This document shows, in pieces, positions 1-10,500 of a stretch of DNA of 64,000 nt (position 1 is its first letter; the number at the start of each line of letters is the position of its first letter). Source of the DNA: Sipunculus nudus (lineage: Eukaryota; Annelida; Sipuncula; Golfingiida; Sipunculidae); NCBI GenBank assembly GCA_026874595.1, contig CM049318.1, forward strand, positions 55,939,250 to 56,003,249, read 5' to 3'. The translations under genes were made by a program, and so were the position numbers. Below the pieces are notes generated by a model that did no database searches, was not told where the DNA came from, and saw nothing but the letters and a program-made list of their open reading frames with translations.

Positions 1-1
1 G

Positions 2-1243
2 AGAGGAAGGTGTCCTAAGTGTTACTATATTTATGAACAACCAACAAAAGAAAAATCATGTTTTATTTGCAATCCACTTTGTGAAATTCCAAATCCGGAC
101 CCTCCACTGAAAAGACATTCCGAGGAAAAGAGCTATCCAGATCTGCCAGGGGGTCTTAAATATGTGACGTCAGATGTAGATGGAAATGTAAAAACTATGG
201 TTGTTGCAAACAAACTGATCAATAAAGGCACCATGTTTGGACCAGTTGTAGGATGTACTTTACCATATGAGGAGCTTGATTGTAAAGCCTGCAATGAGGA
301 GTATTATTGGCCTTCCTATGAGTTCAAGAGCAGGACAACTACAGTTGTAGATACTAGTGATCTCACACAAAGTAACTGGTTTCACTTTCTCAGAGGCAGT
401 AATACAAATGGCAATATGTTTCAGGTTTTCAAAGAAGATGCTATTTATTTGGTCACATGTAGTGCTATAGCAGAAAACCAAGAACTGACTGTGATGCCGT
501 ACAGCAAGATCTTCAGTCACAATGATAAGGCCTTTTTGGCCAGCCATGAAGAATCACTCCAGCAGTTTTCTTGTAATCGATGCAAAATCCAGTACAAATG
601 CAGATTAAACTTGTGTAGGCATCTTCTGGTGTTTCATACCAAAAACTACTGTTTCAAAACTGTAAATTGCGCCACCTGTGGATTACTTATATGTACTAAG
701 AAGCAGCTCCTTGAGCACGTCCGCAAATATGGCGGAAATGTTTACAAGTGTGATGTGTGTGGGAAAAAAAGTTCAAGTATCAGCTCGCTGGCTCTGCACA
801 AAAGAACTGAGCACACGACTCCGTGCAAGGATGCTTGTCTTTGTGACATATGTGGCAAAACCTTTCCTACAAACGTCAAGGCGTATCAGCACAAGAGAAA
901 AGTTCATGAGGGTCTCAAACATAAATGCCCAAAATGCCCCAAAGTGTTTAATTCAACACAAAATTTAAGCAGGCATTTGAAATACCACACTAAAACATAC
1001 TTGTTTACTTGTGACCGCTGTGGTAAGCCTTTTGTTGACAAGTCAAATCTAGACGTGCATATGTTAACACATTCTGGGAGGAAGCCCTTTAAATGTGTGG
1101 ACTGTTCTTGCGGATTCACCACCAAACAATGTCTCCAGAGTCATTACAAAAAGAAACATGGATATACAATGGAAAGTATGCCTGAAATAAAGCGGTTATT
1201 TCCTTTGAAGGAAAATGACAGGTATGAAGAAGAGATGGACTGA
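2..1243 (+). CDS. PRDM-like PR/SET domain zinc-finger protein, 3'-terminal exon (partial at left edge)
   Basis: The reading frame is open from base 2 to the TGA at 1241-1243, so the exon or gene continues left of the window; a GTG at 164 is only an internal codon. Order of domains: a cysteine-rich knuckle (C-P-K-C at about 11-22, then C-F-I-C at about 59-70); a PR/SET domain beginning near L-P-G-G-L (about 143-157), with GPVVG at 239-253 and N-W-F-H-F-L near 374-391; then seven C2H2-type fingers from 566 to 1159. The second finger has lost its last histidine, and the linkers are mostly not the TGEKP type. Family knowledge: PRDM proteins are nuclear DNA-binding factors, some of them histone methyltransferases; the knuckle-PR-finger order resembles PRDM9/PRDM11. 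Oddity: the segment matching the conserved VWYGDEY region of PRDM9 reads TVMPYSKIF, so methyltransferase activity is doubtful. Assignment to the family is firm; assignment to a member is not. Confidence 0.85.
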   Translation, partial: RGRCPKCYYIYEQPTKEKSCFICNPLCEIPNPDPPLKRHSEEKSYPDLPGGLKYVTSDVDGNVKTMVVANKLINKGTMFGPVVGCTLPYEELDCKACNEEYYWPSYEFKSRTTTVVDTSDLTQSNWFHFLRGSNTNGNMFQVFKEDAIYLVTCSAIAENQELTVMPYSKIFSHNDKAFLASHEESLQQFSCNRCKIQYKCRLNLCRHLLVFHTKNYCFKTVNCATCGLLICTKKQLLEHVRKYGGNVYKCDVCGKKSSSISSLALHKRTEHTTPCKDACLCDICGKTFPTNVKAYQHKRKVHEGLKHKCPKCPKVFNSTQNLSRHLKYHTKTYLFTCDRCGKPFVDKSNLDVHMLTHSGRKPFKCVDCSCGFTTKQCLQSHYKKKHGYTMESMPEIKRLFPLKENDRYEEEMD

Positions 1244-2900
1244 TGTTCACACCATCGAGATCTTATCGTCTCGTAAATGATATATTAAGACCTTAAACGG
1301 GATACTAGTTTAAAATAATACCGCATTTGTTTCTCAGCGCCATCTGGTGTTCAAGCTAGAAACAATTCACTCTAGATAGATATATAAACTATGTATAGTT
1401 TGCAATGAATGTTAAATTATTTTTTAAGGTTTGGGCACCTGGAATAGGTCACTAAGACGTTTAGTCTTCGAGCTTTCGGGTCTGTTTTTGCAACCCAAAT
1501 TTAAACATTTGACAAAAACTCCAGTTTCTGAAAAAAAACTGATGCATTGGTTTACACGATTTTTGCCATGCATATTTTCTTCTAATTTTTTTCATTTGTT
1601 TTTCTATATCGAGACCTAGTTTTCTATATTTGTAATCCAACCTTTGGCGTACTGTTTAATGGCTGTGTCCTTGACAGTCTGTTGTATTACCATCATAATA
1701 AAAGAATGTGGATCCTAAAAAAAATTCAAAGACATAAACTCCCATGTATACTAGCCTGGATGACGATGTGGATTAACAGGACACACAGTAAACCACTTGG
1801 TTATTGGATTATGTTCATTTGCTGTAACAAAGGGCCCTTTTGAACTATAACAACCTATGAAAAAAATATTTTCATCAGTCTCATTTAATTATAACTCAAT
1901 CCTGTCGTTCTGCAGCTTCCATTTTATCATAGTAAACGTCCCAAGTACCTTTGTGACATGTCAGGTTGTGTCGTTGGCACGGTAAAACAACTTTTCTTTA
2001 AGGATTGGCATCTTTGGACGATTGTACATTTGGTCAGAGGTGAGGACATTAACATGATATGAGAATACAAAATCTCTTTAACACTAAGCACTGCCCCATA
2101 ATGTTTATCTTATCGCAGTGGAATGCCAAGAGTATATGTCACCTGATATGTTATGTCAATGCAATATATATGAGAATGGTGAGCTTTGGTTTAAAATGTT
2201 ATGAGCATTATTTATTTATAATGATTTTCCAATCATATATTCGTTAGGTACTTTGTCAGATATGAACATATATTGGTGCTATAAGATATCAAAGTAGCTG
2301 TTCTTTATTTATCACTGAAATTACGTGAAATATGGAAGAAGTTAAACACAACCAGGGATGTGATTTGCAGTGTGCTGCTACCCACTCACCGGGGGGGGGG
2401 GGGGGTTTGGTTTAAAAGCTGTTCCCTTTTGGCATAATTACTTAATTCCATTTAGCATTGCTTCAGAATTCTGTGTTTTAGGGATAAGGGCATTGAAAAT
2501 GTAACATGTAATCAAGTCGGGAACCAGTGGGGTTTTGTATTTGAAAATTAGAAACAAAATGGTTTAGAAGCACACTCAAGAATAAAATGTAATTACTTTT
2601 CTTCTGCTGCTGTGCAAGCATCTACATGTTGACGAAAAAGGCTATAGGTAGAGTTAAATGTCCTATGTTGCTCATAAGACAACTGTTTGTTTCATAACTG
2701 TATTATGTTCTGTAAGTAATAATTTTACATAAATAAAACTATTTTTCGACTGGCTTTGTTGAATATTAGTACACAGGAAAGCAAAGAGCTCTTGCTGTCC
2801 TTTATATCTGTACTGTTTTGGTCAGCTGCATGACTATGTTATGTCCGAGTAAAATGACAAATAAAAGATTCTGAATAATAAAAGTAAAAATCCCTTTATG
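1244..2900 (+). other. 3' UTR of the PRDM-like gene and flanking DNA
   Basis: This stretch follows the TGA and has no supported ORF. AATAAA polyadenylation signals occur at 1697-1702, 2732-2737 and 2860-2865, so the transcript could end at any of these. A run of 14 G lies at about 2391-2404. Short ORFs at 1431 and 2059 show no family signature. Confidence 0.4.
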
Positions 2901-5349
2901 GATTGTCTGAAACTTTGCAAATCATACTGAAACAAGTTTTAATAGAATCAGGGGTTCTAGTTCTGTAAAAATTTCACTAACATTTGTAAAATTCCACGAA
3001 ATGTCCTTTGGAATACAAAATTCACACAATATCTTCGAGGGCCCAATGCATTTATGCACTCATTGCCTTTGGATTTTCTGTGTAAATCGAACTTGAAATT
3101 TTGCAGTTGATGTGAGACTTGCAGTTCCATCTATTACAGCTCGCCTGTCATCTCTAGGCTGGCAGCGGTCTGGGAAAATCAAAAGGAAAAATATAATTTC
3201 AGAGTAACGAATTTTCAGAAAGCCAGGGATGTGTAAAATATTTCCCATCAGTCATCCTAGTTGGGATCCCCCTTTCCAAAATCTTAGGTCCATTCTTCTA
3301 CCGGCTGGTAGTAGGTTGGATATCAGCCCAGGTTTATTTTATACCCGTGGAGTTGCATTGTTAAGAACTGGGGTGTAGAATGGACCAGCTCAGATTATGT
3401 TCCTGGATAGCTGTTTCATACTGACCTAGATAAAAATTGTACCCCTATGAAAGTTGCTTAATTAGCTTTGGTTTATATTTGAAAATCAAATATTTTACAT
3501 TATACAAAGCAAACGATAAGACTGGGATATGTTTAAGCCCGGGAATTGCTGATAACATGGAGAAAATACTCGTGAATTCAAAGGTAAATAATTTTATCGA
3601 CTGAGGAGATGATGCCAATGCACCACTGCCGGGGGTAGATGAGGTAACGTATTCAAAGATGTATGAAGAGTCATACTGGTCCATTGCATAGAGATATAAA
3701 ACAAGAATACATAGAAAAAGTCTGATCACTCTGTATGGGAATCGCACCCACGACCCTCCGAGTGCCGGTCATCTGTTCTATCGCTGCCCTAACAGGGGTC
3801 CCCAGCCCTTCTGTGTGTCCGCCGTCTTCACAGGAACCAGCGAAGTGATGTCAGGGTATTATGCATAAAACGTGTAGACACAGCGACCTGAATGCAGCAG
3901 TGCTGAACTGGTCATACATCCCAGATGATAGGCTATACGATGCACACCACAGGAGGCCGTCAGTTCCTCACTGCTGCATGCAAAGTAGCTATGTTGACAC
4001 ATGTACTGCTGGTAATCCGCATCTGTCCCATTAAAGTTAAAAGAAGTCTAGTTGTACAGTTATTTATCTTTAGCCTGTTATGTGAATAGTCTTGAGATGG
4101 GTTCTTTAAAGTCTGTTAGGTGAGGTGGGTTCTTCGGGCCAGGGCTAAATGATACCCAGGCATAATCTTGGCCGAGGGTATATAATCTGACTTATCACAT
4201 CGGCACGGCAGTACAGATAATGTATCCGGGATGTCGTCTGACTGGCTCCGACTCGGGTCCGCGATGTAAAACCGATACTATTTTGCGGTACACAGGCGAA
4301 TTCATATGTACATCCTGGTTGAGGGTATGTGTTAGATCAGATACTTCATAACTTGGGTCCGGTGTGTGTCGATATCATAACCGATGCTTTACTGACATTA
4401 TTATACTAACGTAATTATACATTTTGGATGTATACATATTCCTCGTGAATTTCCCAGACCTGCCGCGTTCTCTTGGACATAGCCTGGATCAATTCGCCAG
4501 TTTGGAACTCGATATATTCTTCGAAATTATCACATTGTGTGGGGCAAGATGAAATTGAAATGTGTACGCAGGTATAATGAGCAACTGGTGTGCAGTAAGG
4601 AATGATCTTAGTTTCATTCAATTCAGGAATGGCTCAGTTGTGTCGAATGAACGAAAGCTTAGAAAACAAGCGCTTTAAAAGCGGTTGCCACAGAAACAGA
4701 TTTCTGACATTTGCAAGAAGGTACATACAAATTTGAAAGCCTGAAGCTGCATGCTTATACTAGTGGTATGGCGGTCGAAGATTTCAATACGTCTTCTCCT
4801 GTATCTTCTAGTATCTGTATTTTACAAACTAAATGAGTCAACATCGTGTCATGTGTTCTTCACTTAGATGTACATCAGAGGGGCAAATATATGTTATGTC
4901 TTCACAGGATTTAGGTAAATGACCAAATATAACTGAACAGAACACAAGAGGATTGTAGGGCAAGGGAGTTTAAAAATGTTGACTATCAGAACATTTTCTT
5001 TGTTTATTTTGAACGTTTAAAACTCATGCCTAAAGGCTAAAAAATAGAGACTCTCCGTAACCCTTGTGGTTGAAAACGATTGAATGAGTTCCATATAGTA
5101 AGGAATTTAAAATATGTGTGCACATCATTGTATGCAAGAAATATCAATGACTTGATGAGTCAACGGTTTATTTGTGTTTTCATTTCTGTTCCCGGAAGAA
5201 AAGTTTCATGGCAAAACGTTGATTATCGTAACTTGACAGACCTCTTGTTCTGATGGTTGAACAAAAAGTACTGAGTTCCCTGGCAGACACGTCCAGCACT
5301 GGATTAATATAACATACGCAGGGTAACAGGTTTTGGAATCTGACACAAT
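2901..5349. other. Intergenic DNA without a supported gene
   Basis: Apart from a weak tRNA-like SINE head near 3735-3805, I see no coding or structural signal. ORFs at 3060-3248, 3445-3747 and 4415-4621 on the minus strand have no recognisable domain. Confidence 0.4.
3735..3805 (-). repeat. Possible tRNA-derived SINE head
   Basis: On the minus strand the sequence resembles the 5' part of a tRNA gene: an A-box-like stretch (GGGCAGCGATAGAACA) about 30 bases before a B-box-like GGTGCGATTCCC. The order and spacing match the clearer SINE heads at 55731 and 34206, but the sequence is divergent and I could not define a tail. It could also be a decayed tRNA pseudogene. Confidence 0.3.
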
Positions 5350-6240
5350 ATGATCGTATTCAGCTACGTGCAGGCTGTTCTGTTGCTGATAGCAGTTGTA
5401 TTGAATGCATTATCTGCTGTCGTTGTTCTTCGCTTCATCGAAAAGACGCTACGGAATATACCTCAGAAGATCTACGTGAGCACAGGGTTCCCAGTTATCT
5501 TCCTGACGGGACTGACTATCATTGGAATAACTGTAAATAATGAGCTCTGCAGAGAGAGTATGCAAATTAGCCTCTACCTGGCTTCACAGACTGTGTTAGC
5601 TGTGACGTTAGCCGTGCTGACGACTTTTTCAACAATAGCCAGTTATGGGTCAGTGCGATTTACATTGGTGACATGTACCCCGAAAAGACTGCTGATTGTC
5701 CTGGTTTTAGTATGGTGCATGACGTCATCTGTTGCCATCGGCAACGCTATGGTTGCAGTTGCCAGGCAACGTGCATCATTTTGCGAAACCATGAACCTTC
5801 AAAATGGACACCTTATCATAATATATCTGGTTATAAATGTTGTAGCGGTGTTAACGTGCACCACAGGCTATTGTTTCCTGTTCTACAAAATAAAGAAAAA
5901 CGAGCAAGTTTTAGGAGCCGCATCAGCCAATCAGAAACGACATTCAGTGTTCACCGGGATAATCCTGTTAATTTTATACATTTTAATGTGGTGGCCTTAT
6001 GCACTAATTGTGTTGACATTTCCACGAGGAAAAACGTACAGTCGACGTCATTACTCCATCCTGAGTAACTGCTCCGTCCTTCTTGGGTATGTTTTTGTAA
6101 TAATATGTCCGATAATATACGGGTTCCGTGGTAAGAACACACGGAAGGGCTACGGACATTTGTATGCTTTTCTCAGAAAGAAAATGGGATTTCCAGAACG
6201 TGATATCGGACAAGGAAGAATGGAACCGAAACATCACTGA
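5350..6240 (+). CDS. Intronless atypical rhodopsin-like GPCR, paralogue 1
   Basis: A 296-residue protein with seven hydrophobic segments (about residues 6-28, 41-62, 70-100, 115-137, 154-178, 197-222 and 238-258). Class A-like landmarks: N19 in TM1, a cysteine at the top of TM3 (C67) and one in extracellular loop 2 (C145) for the usual disulfide, W122 in TM4, WWPY at 214-217 in TM6, and CPIIY at 253-257 where NPxxY is expected. The DRY position, 25 residues after C67, reads TTF, and TM2 has no acidic residue. A stop (TGA 5341-5343) lies just before the ATG, so the N-terminus is only about five residues outside TM1. Either an upstream coding exon is spliced on (an AG lies at 5358-5359) or the N-terminus was lost. 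It belongs with the genes at 16207, 21583 and 26554. Ligand unknown; a chemosensory or peptide receptor role is only inferred. Confidence 0.75.
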   Translation: MIVFSYVQAVLLLIAVVLNALSAVVVLRFIEKTLRNIPQKIYVSTGFPVIFLTGLTIIGITVNNELCRESMQISLYLASQTVLAVTLAVLTTFSTIASYGSVRFTLVTCTPKRLLIVLVLVWCMTSSVAIGNAMVAVARQRASFCETMNLQNGHLIIIYLVINVVAVLTCTTGYCFLFYKIKKNEQVLGAASANQKRHSVFTGIILLILYILMWWPYALIVLTFPRGKTYSRRHYSILSNCSVLLGYVFVIICPIIYGFRGKNTRKGYGHLYAFLRKKMGFPERDIGQGRMEPKHH

Positions 6241-6912
6241 CAATCTCTGTTACAAACAAACAAACAGACAAACTTGGTTGAATAAGGATATTGGTAATGT
6301 GAATAAAGATTCCTTAATTGTGGTACATATATCTTTGATCAACAGTTGATTGCCTGAGTAAGTGGAAAGCAATTAATTTTCAGCTCACGATTAAGAAATA
6401 CACTAAGTGGGCAACACACTGGACAGCAACACTAACTGCACATGCTTGGCCGTTTGTCTGCTGTGGATCAGTCAGCTGACCCATCAACGCGGGAATTATA
6501 AGAATATGTTATCCATAAAATATCCTCATTATTTACGGTGATATCCAATCAAATACTCAATCGGCATCCCAGCGCCATCCTGTGTTCATTCAATGAAACA
6601 GATAAGTAACCCGAACGTACAGTGGTGACGTGAACATGAAACTACTCCTTGTAATTTGCAAATTTACAGATCTAAAAAATTGTCATGAATCCGTGAAAAC
6701 AGTCACTCACACCTTACAGAACTGGGAAATATAATTCAGGTACTTAAGTTACACCTTTAAGAAAGATGGATGCAGAAACTAGCTGTTTTTTGCTCATTTC
6801 ATAAACTTTGCATATTAAGGGTGTAACACACACAGACACAAAACAATGGATCAGAATGTGGTCTTGGAACAGTCCTAAACACATTTAATGCCAATTATCG
6901 TTAATGTAGTCG
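6241..6912. other. Downstream flank of GPCR paralogue 1
   Basis: No gene is seen. The ORF at 6128-6349 overlaps the GPCR end in another frame and is a shadow. Confidence 0.35.
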
Positions 6913-7040
6913 ACTCCACACCATCCGAGCCCGAGTGTAAGTCCGAGTCCAGGCCACTCGAGTCCAAGTCCGAGTCCTTGAGGTTCAAGTCAAAGTCCTA
7001 CTTCGGATCCGATTCATTTGGGACCCAATTTCAAGTCCGA
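6913..7040 (+). repeat. Degenerate GAGTCC-rich repeat
   Basis: The stretch is built from diverged copies of AGTCCGAGTCC, and a similar stretch lies at 10670-10790 in the same orientation. The ORF at 6888-7262 (Ser/Glu/Lys-rich start) is a translation of this repeat and is not treated as a gene. Confidence 0.5.
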
Positions 7041-7224
7041 GCCCAATGCAATTCTTCTTATTTGAAGGAATTTCACATGGAAATATTAGTTTACACATGC
7101 TCTGTACCTGATTGTTTGATTACAAAAGATGCGAAGCTTAAGTCTGCTATATATAGTCTTAATTTTTTTAGCGAACCTGTGAACTTATGCGATGGCGCGG
7201 CGGCGTCCGTCCGCCGTCTTGCGT

Positions 7225-8165
7225 ACGTAAACCCATGCTATCTTAAAAACCGTTCGAGCTAGCAGCACCAAGTTTTCTGGAAGAATTAGTCATAAACTTT
7301 ATCGAATTGAGCTTATGTTTTGCTATCTGCATCAACTTAGATTTTATAGGGGAAAAAAGCTTAAAAAAACTCCGAAACTGTCAAGCCTAATTGTCTAGTA
7401 TTGCAGAAATATTATTCGAGGAACAATCTCCTTCAAGTTTGTTCGATTGGTTCTAGATCGGTGATTTTTGGACATGTTACAAGAAGCTGAACATAATCAT
7501 TTGGCCGTAAAAGCATAGTAAAATTACAATCTCAGAAACGGCTTGAGCTATAATCACAAAGTTTAATGCAAATGTTGGTCACACGAGTCATATTTGAAAT
7601 TGAGGTTTCGGTCTCGCCTTTGCTTGCATCCCCAAATTTTATGCAAAAATCAGTCACATATCAAATATTGTGGGATTGAGCTTTATATGTCGCCATTGAC
7701 ATCGACTTACATTTTACGGGGGGGGGGGGGGGGGCTTGAATTTTTTTGAAAAACTTCTCCAAACTCATTCAGTCAAATTGTTCAATATTTCACAATAATG
7801 TTTCCAGAGATAAACTCTCTCAAGTTTGTTAAATTGGTTTTGGTGAGATGAATTTTGGCAGAGTTACAGTAATTTGAACTAAGTCATTTGGCCAAATCAG
7901 CATACTAACATTACAATCTCAGAAACAACCGGAGCAAGCATCACCAAATTTTGTGCAAATGTCGTTCACATGACTCTTATTTGAAATTAGGGTTTTTGTG
8001 GCGCCATCTGCATCGACCTTTTTTAGCCTCTTTCAGCTGAAAATGATTGATGATGAAATGTTCAAACTGAATGGATTAATTTTTTCACAAGAATTTTCTA
8101 AGATAGGGTTCTCTCATTGTATAAAAAATAGAAAGAGTCCATTGATTTTTGGTAGAGTCACAGAA
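7225..8165 (+). repeat. Degenerate long-period tandem repeat, about three units
   Basis: Recurrent blocks mark the units. The block AGAAACxxxxxGAGCxAxxATCACxAA occurs at about 7243, 7534 and 7920, and CTCxxTCAAGTTTGTT at about 7427 and 7818. Unit lengths differ (about 290 and 386 bp) because of indels, including a run of G at about 7719-7733. The last unit decays towards 8165. No coding potential is seen. Confidence 0.55.
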
Positions 8166-9282
8166 AACTGAAGTTGGAATTTTGGCCATTATTAAGCCAA
8201 TTTCAAACTGAGGGCTGCAACAGTCTTCTTCTGCAAAACTCTTGTTTCAACTTCTGTAACACTGCACAAAAATAATTTTAAGGTGATCTTTGTTCAGATT
8301 TACTCAAAGGGACCCAATCACCTATTTGACCTTTATAAATTAAAGGTATTCCCTGGGAGCTTTTTATAAAAATAGGTCAGAAAACGTGGATTTCACAGGT
8401 ACAGGTACAGGCTGCTTGTTTTGTTTATATCATTGTGTTTATAATATGAGGGGGCCCACCAAAATAATAAAAACATATTTAACAAGGGCATCTGGCAGCA
8501 AGTCAGATAAGCCAGAGCTTTGCAAATGACGTTTTGCAACAAGTCACCTGTCTATTCCCGCATATATGCAACCTACTACCTTAAGTTTCATGCTTTCTCC
8601 GTTTGTTTTCCGTTGCTGTGTTTACAAACATGTTGTTGATAAACAAGTTCATACATCCTTAACGAAGGTGTTTTAGATCTTTCACATACAAAATCACAGT
8701 AAGATCATTATAATATACACAGAGGAAGCCAGGAATCACAAATTCTTTTTTCAAAAGGTAGGTGAATGGTCACCTTTAAAATGATTGTCGGCAGAATTAT
8801 TGGACCTTTATAATGAAAGGACTGTGAAATATTCTTGGGATAATAAAGCTAGTAGACTTATTGTATCAACAATCTGAGCTCTGTACAGGCATCATAAATA
8901 ATTGGTGTCCAGCTTATTTGTAAGATAAATCCATGAATAAAATATATCTGTTAATGTTCTAAACATTTTGATAAAAATAAATTATGAATATGCAGCTTGA
9001 AAAAAGAATTGTAACCAAATTCTTTCAGTATGTAAAACAGGATTTTGTTTGTATCTAAAAAAATACTTGGAAACTATTTCAGACTTTTCAACAGGCCAAG
9101 TTTCAGTCTGGATCTATGTATAGCTTTAGCAGACTGCCAACTGTACCAGATTTTGCAACAGGTCAATCTTTCACTCAGTGCAGCCAGGTACAGGTCAAAT
9201 GTTCACTTGAAATTGGGGCAACTGCCTTCCTCAGCTGAGCTTGGTCAGCTGAGTAGACCCAACTCAAGAGAACTTTGACGTA
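8166..9282. other. Intergenic DNA without a supported gene
   Basis: No coding, RNA or mobile-element signature is recognised. The ORF at 9045-9278 has no domain signature. Confidence 0.35.
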
Positions 9283-9538
9283 TAGGTCTGAAATTTAGGC
9301 CTGTCCATGCATCTTTGATGGCTTTCTCGTCCACAAGACCGGTGTCGCCACCTAAAATGATTTTTGCTTAGTATATGTCCCTGCTTATTTCTCAGGAGGG
9401 ATTTGATATATCAGCCTGAAATGGTGCATATCTGTACATATCGGATAACTTCGTCGTATACAAGACTTGTGGCGCCACCTACAATATTTCTTGTACAGTG
9501 TATATCCCTGCCTATTTCTCAGGAGTGATTTGACATAT
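9283..9538 (+). repeat. About 130-bp tandem repeat, left half (two units)
   Basis: Two units share the order: (T)CAG-CCTGAAAT, TGTxCATxCAT, ACAAGAC-TGTGGCGCCACCTA, and TATTTCTCAGGAG-GAxTTGA. The GGCGCCACCT or near-identical blocks fall at about 9345 and 9469. The array continues after an inserted LTR at 10248. Confidence 0.6.
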
Positions 9539-10242
9539 TGACACATGTATTGCCAAGTCAGGATATGTTAGGTGAGAGCCCACATAAGACAATGAGATGT
9601 GGTAAGGGAGATGTAATAGTATTTAATGATGTTAGTTGTGTTGATCTGTGGATTATGATCGTGATTATGCGGTTTTTGTATGGAACTTACTAGATTAAGG
9701 TTTTTATGATTCATCTGACAGACGCTTTTAGAAGCTTCCGGGAGGCTTTCTATGAAGAGAATTTTCAAGAAGTATGTAGATATTTTACAGAATATTTCTG
9801 TAATTTCCAAGGCCGCCGAGGAGAGAGTAAGTCTAGTCGTCTGATGCAGCCAGACGTGTCAGTGGAGGTCAGTTGAGTTCATAAGATTTATCAGTCGAGA
9901 CGTGTTGTGTTTATTTGCACCGGACGGGGATTGTTGTCAGGTACTGCTTTTAGGACGAGTATTAGTCCTGGAGTTTTATATTTAGCCAAGCAGGGTGTCG
10001 GGATACTTCGTGTGTTGAAGATTTTACTAGGAGCCAGTTAACGGCAGGCAAAAACCAGAGAATTGTGTTACCTGGAAGTTTCGTTTGTACGACCTGACCC
10101 GGTCAATGATGGGTGAATGCCATTTGTGACGTTTTGGAAATAAACTCATTTTCGTTAAAAACCCCTAGACTTCGAGATTTTTTTGGGTACTTTTGAGAGG
10201 AATTACTGGGATAGATTTGTCCACTGCTTGCGAGTTGTGACA
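9539..10242 (+). mobile_element. Solo LTR of an LTR retrotransposon
   Basis: A 704-bp segment beginning TGACACATG and ending GTTGTGACA (TG...CA ends) is flanked on both sides by the 5-bp target duplication CATAT (9534-9538 and 10243-10247). It interrupts a tandem repeat whose units resume in phase, which confirms insertion. An AATAAA signal lies at about 10140 in the right part, as expected of an LTR on the plus strand. No gag-pol sequence is present, so the internal region was lost by recombination between two LTRs. The 5-bp duplication fits Ty3/Gypsy or Bel/Pao families; I cannot name the lineage. Confidence 0.75.
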
Positions 10243-10500
10243 CATATCAGCCTGAAATTACGTATGTCCATACATCTCGGACAGTTTGTTGTAAACAAGA
10301 CTTGTGGCGCCACCTACAATTTGTTTTTTTTTGGTTTCATGCTTCTGTGCACATAACTCAAGAGTGGTCTGAAGTATCTGCCTAACATTTTGCATGTCCA
10401 TACATCTTCGATATGGCTCTCTCGTTCACAAGACTGGTGGCGCCAACTACAATTATTTTGTGTATATATGTGGAAGTATTTCAGGAGTGACATTTGTGTA
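10243..10500 (+). repeat. About 130-bp tandem repeat, right half (two units)
   Basis: This continues the array at 9283-9538. GGCGCCA blocks recur at about 10304 and 10439, with the same surrounding order of motifs. The first base block overlaps the target duplication of the solo LTR. Confidence 0.6.

Noticed and set aside
6888-7262. 124-residue Ser/Glu/Lys-rich ORF.
   Set aside because: It is a translation of a GAGTCC-type repeat, begins without a usual ATG and has no family match.
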